A DNA stretch of 64,000 bases from Blepharisma japonicum. Taxonomy: Eukaryota; Ciliophora; Heterotrichea; Heterotrichida; Blepharismidae. Below are positions 11,922 to 22,428 of the stretch, one piece after another (within the stretch, counting starts at the first letter, position 1; each line of letters opens with the position of its first letter). The stretch spans positions 248,001-312,000 of the forward strand of contig CATKHK010000033.1 of the NCBI GenBank assembly GCA_949751835.1, written 5' to 3'. Position numbers and translations under genes: made by a program. The notes below the pieces were generated by a model. That model saw only the letters and a list, made by a program, of their open reading frames with translations. It did not search any database and was not told the origin of the DNA.

Positions 11922-12843
11922 TTTTCTCAAAATTTCTTAAGTCATGTCTTTGGATTAGATTCATTTAAATTTAGATTCAAATATATGAATAAAACAAATC
12001 TAATTTTTATGGAAATTGGGATTTAAATCAGTATTAATGCAACTTTGTCTTTTATTTTTTAACGAATTCTTTCATTAAATTTAATTTCAGATTTTTTAGA
12101 TTGTCTTTGATATTTTATGATATTAATTAGAATAGTTTAATAAGAATCATTAACTAATTCAGAAAGCTTAGGATATGCACTTAAAATATTTATAAGTCAT
12201 GCGATCATTATACATAGTTTATGGACTCAATTTTCTATTTATTTCCTTTAATTTTTTTTTAATTTAGTTTAAGCCTGCTTTGAATCATACTAGTGAATAA
12301 GGTGACAGATTATATGATATAAAATTTGAAAACACTAAATTGCATTTCAACTTTGCCTTATCAATTTTCATTTTTATTTAATCAAATTCAAATAAAAATG
12401 GATTAAAATTATGATTTTTTGCATTAGATTGCCATTTATAAAATCATAGGCTATGCTTTAGTCTCATTTAAATTATTGCAACAAAAAGTATAAATTTAGA
12501 TTACAATGCATTCTTATGTCACTAAAATCAAGGAAAGACGATATCAAATTTTACTAATTAATTTTATCATAAATCCCAAATATAAAGACTTAAAATAAAC
12601 ACCATTTTTAGATAAATATAATTTTAAAAAAAATAACCAGAGACCGAAAATTTCCAATTCTGTTATTAGTTTCGATCCTAATAATAAAATTAAAAGGTCT
12701 GATTCAAAACTTCACAAAAAATTATCTCTAAATACATATAAAAATTTAATTTTTGCTTAAATATTAATATCAAGTTGGTTCTTTCTAAAAATAATTTTAC
12801 ACAAGAATAAAGCGAAACTTCATAAGTTTCATAATATTTAATA
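11922..12843. other. Long divergent intergenic region, AT-rich
   Basis: More than 900 bases between the divergent MORN and allantoinase-like genes. It is very AT-rich with poly-A/T runs and scattered stops in all frames, even with TGA as Trp. No RNA gene, repeat array or coding relic could be recognised. It presumably contains the two promoters; it is unusually long for this window. Confidence 0.4.
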
Positions 12844-14808
12844 ATGGGAAAAAAAGCTTTTATCAGCAGGCACATAGTTGCATTTACCAACTCAGCAAAT
12901 CGCTCTCATAAACCAATATTTGGAATAATTTTGGTTTTAGATGAGATAATTTTTGATGTAATTCCTTTGGATAAAGAAATTGCAGTAACCACTATAATCG
13001 AAAAATATTATGACTGGAATCCCGTTAATTGTGAAGATTTATATATTTCTCCTGGAATAATTGATTTAAATGTTCGTAGGGAATGGGAAGATTACACTCA
13101 TTTAACTAAAGCAGCAGCATCAGGTGGTGTAACCTTGTTATTGGAAGAAGTTGGTTACTATGTTAACCAACCTCCATTAGGAGAGCTTTATTGTGATGTT
13201 GGCAGGATAGCCACATTAGATGCAACAAATGCTGAGAGATTATCGACTCTTTCATCACAAGGTGTTTTTGGTGTAAAGGGCTATCTTTTTCCGCCTAGCT
13301 CTACAATTCAATCTGTTCCTCAAGATTTGAATACATTTTTCTCTGAAGTAGCTGAAAGCCAGCTTGCTTTATTTATTGATCCAACTTGGCCAAATCCAAG
13401 GATGCTTTATAATGCATCGCCTAATAGATTAACTTCACTGGAAGAAAGGTTTGAATCCAAAAGCATTGACTCAACTAAGTCTTTTGCAGCCGCGTTTCCT
13501 GATACTATTGAATCTGATAGCTCAGGCGAAGAGCAGCCTGAAGAAAATCCTGCCAAATTTAAAAGGCAAAATAATAAAGCAAAAACTTTAAAACCTGTCA
13601 TAAATCAGTCGATTTCTCCAGATAGTCTAGTCGAGAAAGAGGTGGATTATGTAAGATATTTGCCAATCCCAATTATCCCTGAAGAAGAGGATGATGACAT
13701 AAAACCAACTGCAAATTGGTTTAACAGGAGAAACAGTCGCACAATCTTTGATGATTTAAATAAAAGAATTAGAGAAAGCCAAGCAAATATAGAAAACCTG
13801 AGCAAGGCTGAGCAGTCTACTTATGAGCATTCTGGCTCAACTAGCTATTCCTCACCATCTATATCTCCTTCAGCACATGAAGGATTTAGTGAATTATTAT
13901 TGAAAAATGAAACTCCTACCCAAGAATCTGATTCAAATCCTTCAATTGCACCAGCCTCAAAGCCTGCAAATGTATATCAAACAAGAATATCTAAATTCAG
14001 ACCTCCTGTACTATCAATCAAAACTGAAGAAAAAAGCTCCAAAGAGCGCATTTATTTGTATCATCTCGCAAATTTCCCTGACAATTGGGAAATAAGTGGA
14101 GTCGAAAAAATTATCCAAAGCATGAAAAAGTCTACATGCAGAATTCACATGACTAATTTATCGTCTGCAGCTGCCCTAAATAGGGTTAGACAAGCAAAAG
14201 AAGAATTCAAAAACCTGACATGCGAAATTTCAGCAACTTCTTTGTGCTTTACAAGTGCGTCAATAAAAGATGGAGATACAAGGTTCAAGAATGCGCCGCC
14301 AATTAGGACTCAGACTAATTTATTGCTTTTGTGGGATTTATTGAAGATGAAAGGGATTGATTCCATTGCATCAAGCCATGCTTCTATTAAACCAGAATTA
14401 AAAGCGTTAGACTCAGGAAATTTCCAAAAAGCATTGAATGGAATATGTTCATTAGGATTTACTTTGCAGGCTGTATGGACAATGCTTAATGCTCCTGCAA
14501 ATTCTATGTCTCAGCTTGAGCATTATATTGTAAGATTAGCTAAATGATTTAGTTTGCATCCTGCAAAAATATTGAATATTAGCGACAGCAGAGGGAGTAT
14601 TGAGAAAGGAAAAATGGCTGATTTGTTGATATGGGATCCATATAGTAGAGCGACAATAACTGATGCTCATTCGCAATATCCTGAAGTTTCGCCATTTATA
14701 GGAATGGACTTTATGGGAAAAATACAGAGCGTTTATGTGAGAGGTAAATGCGTTTTTCATGATGGGGCGTTTAAGGCAAAAGGAAAAAAGGTGATGAAAT
14801 CAATATAA
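12844..14808 (+). CDS. Allantoinase/dihydropyrimidinase-family protein lacking metal ligands (predicted pseudoenzyme), 654 aa
   Basis: TGA at 14545 reads as Trp and joins the C-terminal part. The fold is that of cyclic amidohydrolases: YISPGIIDLNV near 68-77, THLTKAAASGGVTLLLE, GVFGVKGYLF (Lys145 retained, the usual carbamylated lysine), RIHMTNLSSAAALNRVRQAK, KNAPPIRTQTN, and a C-terminal HPAKILNISDSRGSIEKGK then ADLLIWDP. The residues that bind the two metals are changed: the HxH after IID is N76-V-R78, the HAE position is FIDP (177-180), the ETCPHYL position reads CEISATSL, and SDHSP reads SSHAS. A Ser/Glu-rich insertion of roughly 200 residues (~190-405) makes the protein much longer than the usual ~460. 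By analogy with CRMP/DRP proteins it is probably a structural or regulatory relative without amidohydrolase activity. Confidence 0.85.
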
Positions 14809-14975
14809 TAAGAAATCATTAGATAGAATAAATAAATAAATAATATCATGAGGCACTTTAGCTTTTTCACTCTTATTTCGTTATAAAATTAAAATTTTAG
14901 AAATACAAATTAAAGTACAAATTTTATGAATAATTAAATTCCGGCAAAATTAATTGAAATCCTAAGTGATGAAAA

Positions 14976-15617
14976 TTATATCTCACTTAAGATTGCTTGC
15001 TCAATCTGCGATGCCAAATAGCTTATGCAGACTTCTATTTGTGCATCATCTGTTGGACAGTCATCATCGCACTCATTCTGTATTACGTTTTCTCTTATAT
15101 CTAAATCAGAAACTATGTCAGCTTCTTTATAGCATCTGAAATACTCAGATACCATTAAGTCAGGGTCTAACAGCTCTATCTGCATTGTATCAATTGTTTT
15201 TGTATCTTCTTTCGACTTTTTACCTATATTCATTACTGTGTCTTCTCTGGATCTTTTCCCAAACACTGGAGTCATTAACAAAGAAAAGCTCTCTTCTAGC
15301 CCTGTTTGCTCAAAATTTAGATTTTTTTTGACTGAGGAGTCTACTATACTTGCCTGAGAAGATTGAGCTGTATAGCAAATGTGTGGGCTTGGAGTCCCTG
15401 GAACAAATAATTCCTTTTTGGAAGTGACGTTTTTGGAACTATGCTCTAGGCATTCTTCAAGATCCCGCGCTGATGATAAAGAAACTGCTCTTGTAGCTAC
15501 ATTGGATTCTAAAAGCCGATATGCTTTAAACATTGGCTTTCTATAATGAGTTTCAGATGCTCTAGGCCCTTTCTGCTTATTTGGCAAGTTAGTGCAATCT
15601 TTGAGTACATGTGACAT
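14976..15617 (-). CDS. Hypothetical Ser/Thr-rich protein, 213 aa
   Basis: Single frame from ATG 15617 to TAA 14976, no TGA and no intron. The N-terminal part is basic (KQKGPRASETHYRKP); the centre has possible proline-directed phosphorylation sites (PGTPSPH, LLMTPVFGKR) and a basic patch (GKRSRED) that could act as a nuclear signal; the C-terminal third is acidic (NECDDDCPTDDAQIE) and ends in a short helix. No domain was recognised. A nuclear or cell-cycle-regulated protein is possible but this is only a guess from composition. Confidence 0.6.
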   Translation of the reverse strand: MSHVLKDCTNLPNKQKGPRASETHYRKPMFKAYRLLESNVATRAVSLSSARDLEECLEHSSKNVTSKKELFVPGTPSPHICYTAQSSQASIVDSSVKKNLNFEQTGLEESFSLLMTPVFGKRSREDTVMNIGKKSKEDTKTIDTMQIELLDPDLMVSEYFRCYKEADIVSDLDIRENVIQNECDDDCPTDDAQIEVCISYLASQIEQAILSEI

Positions 15618-15731
15618 TTATTTATATAGGGAGATATCATAATTGGTTTTAGCTAAATCTTAGTAGATTTTAAAAATATAATAAGTCTTAAATTAGAATA
15701 AAATTTACTATCACTAAAATAGTTATTAACC

Positions 15732-15932
15732 TTAGCTATACATTGGCCTGTTTTCAGTATCTTCTGTACCAATTCTTGTTTTTGTTTCATCAATGCTTTT
15801 TAAAGCCGTCGAATATCTTCTTGAAATATAAAGCATATTTTGATTGACTGGTTGGAGTACAATTGGCTTATATATTGCACTCCTCTTAACAATTCTCACC
15901 TCTTTATCTTGCGAACTGTGTGCACACCCCAT
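15732..15932 (-). CDS. Small protein with myristoylation-type N-terminus, 66 aa
   Basis: The short protein starts MGCAHSSQDKE, a classic dual-acylation N-terminus (Gly2 with Cys3 and Ser6). It then has a basic stretch (VRIVKRSAIYKP) and ends polar (GTEDTENRPMYS). Nothing else is recognisable. The start ATG lies in AT-rich sequence and the end is TAA. A small membrane-attached protein or calcium/kinase adaptor is conceivable; no function is claimed. Confidence 0.55.
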   Translation of the reverse strand: MGCAHSSQDKEVRIVKRSAIYKPIVLQPVNQNMLYISRRYSTALKSIDETKTRIGTEDTENRPMYS

Positions 15933-16022
15933 TAGAATATTAATTTAAATTTTGAGGATTTAACGAATTTAATCCGTAAATTGCAAAATAAAAGGAAAAT
16001 TATAATTTGTAACTAAAATACC

Positions 16023-16628
16023 TTAAAACAATACGCAGCATTTTTTCTTTTTTTCAGGTTCGTCAGGTATTGGAAGCTCTATTCCAATATCGCTAATTCC
16101 AATGTCGCAATTTCTTTCTTTATTCCGTTTTCATAACAATCTTACTAATTGATAAAACGCTTCTTTCACGTTTGTATTAAACTTGGCTGATGTTTCATAA
16201 CAAGAAGCATATTTAAACGATTCAATATATGCAGAGACTGCACCTTTTTCTATACAAATTTCTTTATCTAAATCTGATTTGTTCCCTACAAAGATGATAG
16301 GCGTATTTGCTCCTCTTGTGTTAAAAATAAAGGTCGCAATACTGTAAGCTTTTTCAAGAGTTGAGGCATCTGTTAATGAATACACGAGAAGATAAGCTTC
16401 TCTCTCTTGCAAATAAATATCCAATAAATGAGAAAAATCCTCTTGGCCTGCTGTATCTAATATTTCGAGTCTAACTGCGAATCCGTCGAGCTCAAAAGTT
16501 GTTGTGTATTGGTCTTCAATTGTTGGGTCTCAGTTGTCTTCAAATCTGTCTTGAGTGAAGCGCAAGACAAGGTCGCTTTTTCCAACACCACCAGCTCCAA
16601 GCACAGCTATTTTATAAAAGAATGACAT
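16023..16628 (-). CDS. Ras-family small GTPase with CaaX box, 201 aa
   Basis: From ATG 16628 (MSFFYKIAVLGAGGVGKS) to TAA 16023; two TGA=Trp codons, one in RFEDNWDPTIEDQY and one near the C-terminus. All G motifs are present: P-loop GAGGVGKS, switch I with DPTIEDQY, switch II LDTAGQEDFS, NKSD, and ETSAK. The effector-region sequence DPTIED is typical of the Ras/Rap/Rheb branch rather than Rab. The C-terminus is polylysine followed by CCVLF; the last four residues (CVLF) form a CaaX box, expected to be prenylated, with a neighbouring Cys that could be palmitoylated. It should act as a plasma- or endomembrane signalling switch. Subfamily is not resolved. Confidence 0.92.
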
Positions 16629-16705
16629 GAACGTGAGTACGATAAGTAATGAATAATTATTATTTTTACTAGGAGTTTTATTCTTTTATGAAAATTTAAA
16701 CTAAA

Positions 16706-17758
16706 TTATACTTTTGAAAAAAATCCTTGTACTTCGTCAAGCTTATTGTTGATAAGCCAAAGCACACGATCAATAATTTCAGCCTGGGAAGAGGTTTCTT
16801 GAATATCTTTTTCATGTATTGATCTTTCGCTATCACACATCCCTTGCTTTTGCTCAATTAACTTTGGAATGTCAGTAATTCTTCTGGTAGCCTCATCATA
16901 AGCAGATTTTGCGTCTTTGACCCTGGCTTTCCAGTCTTGGACCTCTAAAGTGAAGTCTTCGACGTCTTTTTTAAGCTTAATTTCTTCTTCATCCAAGACT
17001 TGAAAATATTCATCATAGGCAGATTTCGTAAGTTTATTGTTTTCTTGAAATTCAAATTTAGAATTTTTTATGTGATCCCTAAGGTTCTCTAATAAAGTTA
17101 TAATTCTTGCTAAAGTTTTTTGGTCTTTAGCAGTTTTTCCAAGCTCTAATAAAACTTTAAAAAGAGGAACATTTGCAGGAGACGCAACAGTCATGCTTTG
17201 AATCTGCGAATCAGCTTGCAGTAAAATAGGGCTTTGCAAAAACGCTCCTGGGGTTTGACTGTTTAAACAATTAATGGCATCATCACAAGCAGAAATTGCT
17301 TGATTGTATTCCTCGAGTAGCTTTTCTTGGCTTTCTACGTCGTCTTTCTTATAAGATTCAATATCAACGGAGTTTGTTTGTACCATATTCAGTTCTTTAT
17401 TTCTTTGGCTCAACAAAGCAGACCATTGATCTAACGGTTTTTGCCATTGCTCAAGCGAGTTGCGTGCTTTACTTAAATCAATCTTAGCACTTGCAACATA
17501 TGATAAATACTGATTTATTGCATCATCGCATTCAGCCTTGAGCGTTGAAAGCTTATCTTCAGCGTCTCTTCCTTGCTCACTAAGAGATTGCTTGAATCCT
17601 GAAAGTACTTTAATAGTGACATCAGTATTATCTGATTTTACAGACAATTCTATTGCATTCAGCACAGATTTTCCAAATTCGCTTGATTTTAAGTCTTCTA
17701 GCTTGATGTATTCTCCAAATGCCAAGAGAATCAAAGTTAGCCCAAAAATAGTTCTCAT
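16706..17758 (-). CDS. Secreted coiled-coil protein, possibly secretory-granule matrix type, 350 aa
   Basis: An N-terminal signal peptide (MRTIFGLTLILLAFGEY) precedes an almost entirely helical, charged sequence with heptad character (DAEDKLSTLKAECDDAINQ, LSKARNSLEQWQKPLDQW, ELGKTAKDQKTLARIITLLE). Four cysteines lie in similar contexts (AECDDAINQ, SACDDAINCLN, GMCDSERS); the ACDDAIN phrase occurs twice, suggesting an internal duplication. Secreted acidic coiled-coil proteins of this size are the typical matrix components of ciliate extrusive granules (Grl/trichocyst matrix proteins). The assignment rests on architecture only. No intron, no TGA. Confidence 0.65.
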   Translation of the reverse strand: MRTIFGLTLILLAFGEYIKLEDLKSSEFGKSVLNAIELSVKSDNTDVTIKVLSGFKQSLSEQGRDAEDKLSTLKAECDDAINQYLSYVASAKIDLSKARNSLEQWQKPLDQWSALLSQRNKELNMVQTNSVDIESYKKDDVESQEKLLEEYNQAISACDDAINCLNSQTPGAFLQSPILLQADSQIQSMTVASPANVPLFKVLLELGKTAKDQKTLARIITLLENLRDHIKNSKFEFQENNKLTKSAYDEYFQVLDEEEIKLKKDVEDFTLEVQDWKARVKDAKSAYDEATRRITDIPKLIEQKQGMCDSERSIHEKDIQETSSQAEIIDRVLWLINNKLDEVQGFFSKV

Positions 17759-17816
17759 TTTTTAAATTAAAAATTAACGGAATCCATGTTGAGAAAACAA
17801 TGAGAATTAATTTGAA

Positions 17817-19073
17817 TTAATGCCTGCCGAAATGTTCTCTAATAAATTTGTTTATAGCGTCTACCCATTTCTGAGGGTCTCCAATGATTTCTTTGAAAAA
17901 ATAAGTTCTACTGGGTGTAACAATAACGAAATCTTTTCCACCTCTTATTTCTGCTCTAACATCAGCTGAAAGTGGGACATCTCCTTTATAATTGTTGTCT
18001 ATGTCGCTATAAAGAATTCTCGGTTGATTTGTGATAGTCAGTTGCCTTTTCTTATAAATCCAGCCAGCTTTTTTCTTGACCAGTCCTGTCATGACAACCC
18101 CACGATCTTTATTTTCTCTATTTAATAGCTGGACTTCTAACTCGTCATCTGAAGAATCTCTGGCTTTATCAGGCATATTATCATACGGGATAGGAATTGT
18201 AAATATATTAGCTATATCGATAGAGTTGATAAATGGGTGACTTTTTAAAGCATCCATATCATTAGCCTCGCCAGGATTCCCAGCCCCAAGTCTGCCTTTT
18301 GGGTCTAATACCAGCAGCTTATTGACTAAGTCAGCTGCATCATATGGCATAGTGTCTGGATAATTTACCCTGTTTTCCTTTATTTGTTCAAATATTAAAT
18401 AATCATTCATTGCTTGGAATGGAGGCCTGCCATTTACCAATTGATATATAATGCATCCTAAAGCCCAGAGATCTGCTTCTCTTCCAACTTCTTGATCTAG
18501 AAGAACCTCAGGAGACACATATTCTGCAGTCCCTACAAAGGTGCCTCTTCGCTCTCGGTTAATTTCTATCCCATCTGGGTCTGGATTGGTTTCTTTCCCA
18601 GTGCCAAAATCACTAAGTTTTAGATGAAAATCTTGGGATAATAGCAGGTTTTCTGGCTTCAGATCTCTGTGGATTATTCCTCTTTGATGAAGTAAATCTA
18701 ATATAACGGTAAGTTCTGCCGAATAAAATCTCGCTAACTCTAATGGAAATTGCCCTTCAAAGCTATTCATTAAATCCATCAAATCACCATTTGGGCAGTA
18801 TTCCAGTACAAAATACAGATTCTCTGGGTCTTGGAAAGTATGGTGAAGTCTGACTGTTCCTGGATGGTCTCTAAGTTTTGCTAATATATTTCTCTCAATC
18901 AAAGCCTGTCTCGCTTTATTTTCTTTTTTTAAATGCGCTTTTTCTATAATTTTCACAGCAAACGTTTCTCCAGTTTCTTTTCTAACTGCTTTAGCAACGC
19001 GTCCATAAGCTCCTCTACCTAAAATTTCGACAAACTGAAAATCACGAGGCTCTAATTTTCTCGCTTCAACCAT
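17817..19073 (-). CDS. PDPK1: 3-phosphoinositide-dependent protein kinase 1 (PDK1), 418 aa
   Basis: Kinase domain at ~12-275: glycine loop ILGRGAYGRV, lysine in FAVKII, HRDLKPENLL, DFGTGK, and the PDK1-typical activation segment GTFVGTAEYVSPEVLL with the autophosphorylated Ser. A C-terminal PH domain (~320-415) follows the human layout: basic KKKAGWIYKKRQLTIT, then YKGDVPLS and TPSRTYFF, ending QKWVDAINKFIREHF. PDK1 phosphorylates the activation loop of AGC kinases and reads PIP3/PI(3,4)P2 through its PH domain. An AGC kinase (STK32-like) lies about 8 kb away, though that group is not a known PDK1 substrate. The gene is intronless and complete. Confidence 0.95.
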   Translation of the reverse strand: MVEARKLEPRDFQFVEILGRGAYGRVAKAVRKETGETFAVKIIEKAHLKKENKARQALIERNILAKLRDHPGTVRLHHTFQDPENLYFVLEYCPNGDLMDLMNSFEGQFPLELARFYSAELTVILDLLHQRGIIHRDLKPENLLLSQDFHLKLSDFGTGKETNPDPDGIEINRERRGTFVGTAEYVSPEVLLDQEVGREADLWALGCIIYQLVNGRPPFQAMNDYLIFEQIKENRVNYPDTMPYDAADLVNKLLVLDPKGRLGAGNPGEANDMDALKSHPFINSIDIANIFTIPIPYDNMPDKARDSSDDELEVQLLNRENKDRGVVMTGLVKKKAGWIYKKRQLTITNQPRILYSDIDNNYKGDVPLSADVRAEIRGGKDFVIVTPSRTYFFKEIIGDPQKWVDAINKFIREHFGRH

Positions 19074-19116
19074 TTATAAGAGATTTTGTGATTGATTAGA
19101 GATTATTTATAAGGAT

Positions 19117-20508
19117 TTAAATAGTTTCTAATGGGTAAACTTGTGAAATCACTCCTAAGCCTTTTGTTCGGCCTTCTCTAAATAGAATAGTCATTTTTGG
19201 GTGAATGAGTTCTGGGTTAAACATAAACCTGAAATGAATTAGCCCTTTATCTCCTGTCCTAAGTAGCTCTTTTGTCATGCTGACTACTTTGGCAGCTTGT
19301 CTAACAACTCCACAGTGAATAACCGGCTGATAGTTTGGTCTGATAGTAGTTGCATGGTGCAAAATCACAACTTCAGCATCAAATTCCCAGGCTGTCTGCA
19401 TGCATAGACTTTTGTCAACAAGCACCATTCCCTTCTTTATTTGATTTCTTTTTAGTTGTTCTTTCTTATTGACTGGCCGAATATTGAAGCAAACTGATTG
19501 TCCAGAAATAGCATTTTCGACTGGAACTCGATTCATATGAATTCCTCTGATAACCACATGCTTGTAGGCTCCCGTTTTATCTGGTCCAAGCATGATTTGC
19601 TGATTTAACTCAGCAGTCCCAGATTTTACTATTCCAGATAGCACGCAACCTACACCAGTTACCATATATACCCCATCAACCAAAAATTCAAATGGCTCCT
19701 CTCTGCCTCCAAACACCCCGCTGAGTAAAGTTCGCGACTGCAATGAAAAAATGAATTGTCTCAACTTTGGAATTCCTTCTCCAGTCACATTAGATACTGT
19801 AAAAATGGGGCATGCTCTAGCTTCCATCATATTACACAGATCAGAAACATCAGTATCTTCTTTTACATAAATTGGAAGTCTGCTTCCTGCAGCTGGGTTT
19901 GTAAGAACTTTATGTAATAAGTTGATATTTTCTTTGTAAACATTTTCTGGAGCTATGTCAATTTTAGTAAATACAAAAAACATTGGGATTTTTAAAGCTA
20001 AAGCGAGGCCTATGTGTTCTTTTGTCATGCGCGTTAAACCCATGTTGGCACCTACTACAATCATAGCATAGTCAGGAAGAAGGCCAACTAAGCCAAAAAT
20101 GGTGGTTTTCAAATATTTCTCGTGGCCACAAAGGTCTAGGAAAGTTACTATGTGTGCTGAGTGGTCGACAATGTAGCCTCATGTGCGATTCTTGGAATCA
20201 GTCAGTCTTTCGGGGGCAACTTGTGAGCCTTCTTGGGTGAATCCCATTATTTCATGAGAAATGCTTGATGTACGGCCATTAGCTTGCTCGTGAGAATAGT
20301 TAAATACATAGCTTCTTGCAGAGCCTCGACCATCATCATTAATGCATCTTGTAAGTACACCTACTAATGTAGATTTCCCCGAATCTACGTTTCCTATGAC
20401 AGCCACACGAACATCTGTGTCAGCTTTATTGTTGGTTCTTATGGGTTGGCTTTCATTAGTAGGATCTTTTGTTTCTTCTAGAGAGGGATCAGCATTGTTT
20501 GCTTCCAT
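19117..20508 (-). CDS. GTPBP1: GTPBP1/GTPBP2-like translational GTPase, 463 aa
   Basis: ATG 20508 to TAA 19117, with one TGA=Trp (forward 20179) in KNRTWGYIVDHSAH. G1 is IGNVDSGKST; the G3 region reads FLDLCGHEKYLKTT, the DLCGHE form typical of GTPBP1 rather than the DTPGH of EF-Tu; G4 is TKID. Domain 2 and 3 beta-barrels follow (VYMVTGVGCVLSGIVKSG, ARGIHMNRVPV-like stretch, FRFMFNPELIHPKMTILFREG). GTPBP1/2 proteins are EF-1alpha/eRF3 relatives linked to ribosome quality control and mRNA decay. The N-terminal extension is short (~30 residues) compared with animal GTPBP1 (~669 aa in total). Confidence 0.88.
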
Positions 20509-20680
20509 AATAAAAAATTAATATCAGATTAATATCAACTTTCGGCTCGGAAGCAGAAAATAAATGCTATGCTTTTGGGGTATATACTTAAAAACGATAT
20601 AATTTAGAAGATAAAAATGACTACATTACTTTTTAAATCATAGACTCTTATTTTAAACTGTCTTTAAAATTTTTATTTGA

Positions 20681-22321
20681 TTACAAAGAATCTTTATTGT
20701 TTTTGATTCTTTTTCTTGTAAGATAGCCTCTTATCCACGCTTGTAAAAACACAATGGCTCCAAGGATGTCTTTATAGATAGATCTACAAATAAACTTTCT
20801 AATATGCTTTTGGATTAAAATAGCTGCATTGACCTGTGGATTATTCACTTCTCCATAAATACTCTTTTTTTCTGTATTTTTATTTATATAATCACTATTC
20901 CTACCTCCTTCATAAAGGTCTGAAATACTTTTATCATGATTTTTCCTTATTAAATCAAATCCTGCTATTTCACTAACTGAAATAGGGCTTCCTTTATCAG
21001 GAATATTCATAGCCCTGCTTGGTGGATGCACAATCCTTACAGTTTTCTTCGATTTTATTCTCAACGCTTCATTTTTTCTAACTCTGAAGCCCCTAAAAAG
21101 AGCTTGAATTTTTATAGCAGCCTGATTTCTTTGGTAAAGTAAGGTGTCAATAGAATATCTTGAGAATGTGCTATCAGTCCTATTTTCTTCATTAATGTCC
21201 CTTAAAGGTTTTACGAGGTTATTAAAATCATCAAGTCTATGTTGCAGCTTTGTAATATGATCGCCAATGTTTCTTAAAGCCTCCTTCATTGGTCTTTTTT
21301 GCAGAGGAGCAGTCGAAATTCTTTTATTTTCTAAATTACTTTTGTTAATTCTTGACGCTGGAGGATCATGGTTTATTGTGGTATTTAAGAATAAGGAATG
21401 CTTATAGTCATGATTAAACATAGGCTGTAGCCTATCTCCAGTTAAAAATCTCACATTGATAATATCAATTGGATGGTTTGGATCTAGCGCAGCTTTTACT
21501 CTTGACACGTCCACACTCATATTTTTCTTATGAGAGATTCCGTAGTCTTGGCTTGGCTGGGATTTTCTTCTTATTGAATTGTATTTTATTTTAGGCAATC
21601 GGTTTTCAGGCAAAGTTGTATTTAAATTTCTTCCTTCATTTCTACTTATTTTTTGTGGTGGAGGAATTTTATTGCTGGTTCTAAAGTCTTGCCTAGCCGT
21701 TTGTCGTGCAGTCTCGTTTAATGATTTTTCTGTGGCATCTGAAAAACTTTTGTTCATTGATGTAGTTAGAGGGTGCTTCATTCCTAAGCAGTCCAATGAT
21801 GTTTCCCAAGCAGCTTTGTAGCAATCCACAGCATTTTGTATTTTATTCATGAATTCGTATTGAACGCCAGCATTGTGGTACGCGATCACCAAAGTAGTTA
21901 TTTGGTTTTCAGAATTTTCGATGTTGTTTTTTAATAAGTCTAATGCTTTTTTAGCTTCTGCTAAAGCAAGATCGTGCTTGCCTAAATCAGAGTAGATAGC
22001 ACATATGTTTAGATATGTCCCTGCTAAATTGATTCTGTCAATTGGCTCGAGCTTCTCATATTGTGAAGCCTGCTTTAAGTACTTTAAAGCAGTGATTGGC
22101 CTTTTCATCCTTTTATAAATGCATCCGTAGTTATTAAGCGTTATTGCAAGCAACTTGCTAAAAGGCTGGGAGTCTGATAACGATGAAAGTAACGATTCAG
22201 CTTCTTTCAATACTTTTATTGATTGGCCGAATTTTTCTTCACTAAGTTGATTCATTGCTTGACGATTCAGATTTAGAATTCTTTTCTCAAGCTGTGCTAG
22301 TTCTGCTGCAGAAATCTCCAT
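20681..22321 (-). CDS. TPR and IQ-motif protein, 546 aa
   Basis: The N-terminal ~200 residues are TPR-like helical repeats (ALKYLKQASQYEKL, YLNICAIYSDLGKHDLALAE, AYHNAGVQYEFMNKIQNAVD). The middle is basic and disordered. Two or three IQ motifs follow: AAIKIQALFRGFRVRKNEAL near 410, AAILIQKHIRKFICRSIYKD near 500, and FLQAWIRGYLTRKRIK at the end. IQ motifs bind calmodulin or centrin; TPRs mediate protein contacts. Such TPR-IQ proteins are often basal-body or ciliary. No introns or TGA. Function is inferred from domains only. Confidence 0.8.
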   Translation of the reverse strand: MEISAAELAQLEKRILNLNRQAMNQLSEEKFGQSIKVLKEAESLLSSLSDSQPFSKLLAITLNNYGCIYKRMKRPITALKYLKQASQYEKLEPIDRINLAGTYLNICAIYSDLGKHDLALAEAKKALDLLKNNIENSENQITTLVIAYHNAGVQYEFMNKIQNAVDCYKAAWETSLDCLGMKHPLTTSMNKSFSDATEKSLNETARQTARQDFRTSNKIPPPQKISRNEGRNLNTTLPENRLPKIKYNSIRRKSQPSQDYGISHKKNMSVDVSRVKAALDPNHPIDIINVRFLTGDRLQPMFNHDYKHSLFLNTTINHDPPASRINKSNLENKRISTAPLQKRPMKEALRNIGDHITKLQHRLDDFNNLVKPLRDINEENRTDSTFSRYSIDTLLYQRNQAAIKIQALFRGFRVRKNEALRIKSKKTVRIVHPPSRAMNIPDKGSPISVSEIAGFDLIRKNHDKSISDLYEGGRNSDYINKNTEKKSIYGEVNNPQVNAAILIQKHIRKFICRSIYKDILGAIVFLQAWIRGYLTRKRIKNNKDSL

Positions 22322-22428
22322 TTAAATATAAAAAAACTAAAAATTTTTGTTTTCTCATTTTGCCTTGAATTTTCACATGAATTTAATATTTAATAAAAAT
22401 AAAAAATTTGCCTGGGTAAATAAGCTGC

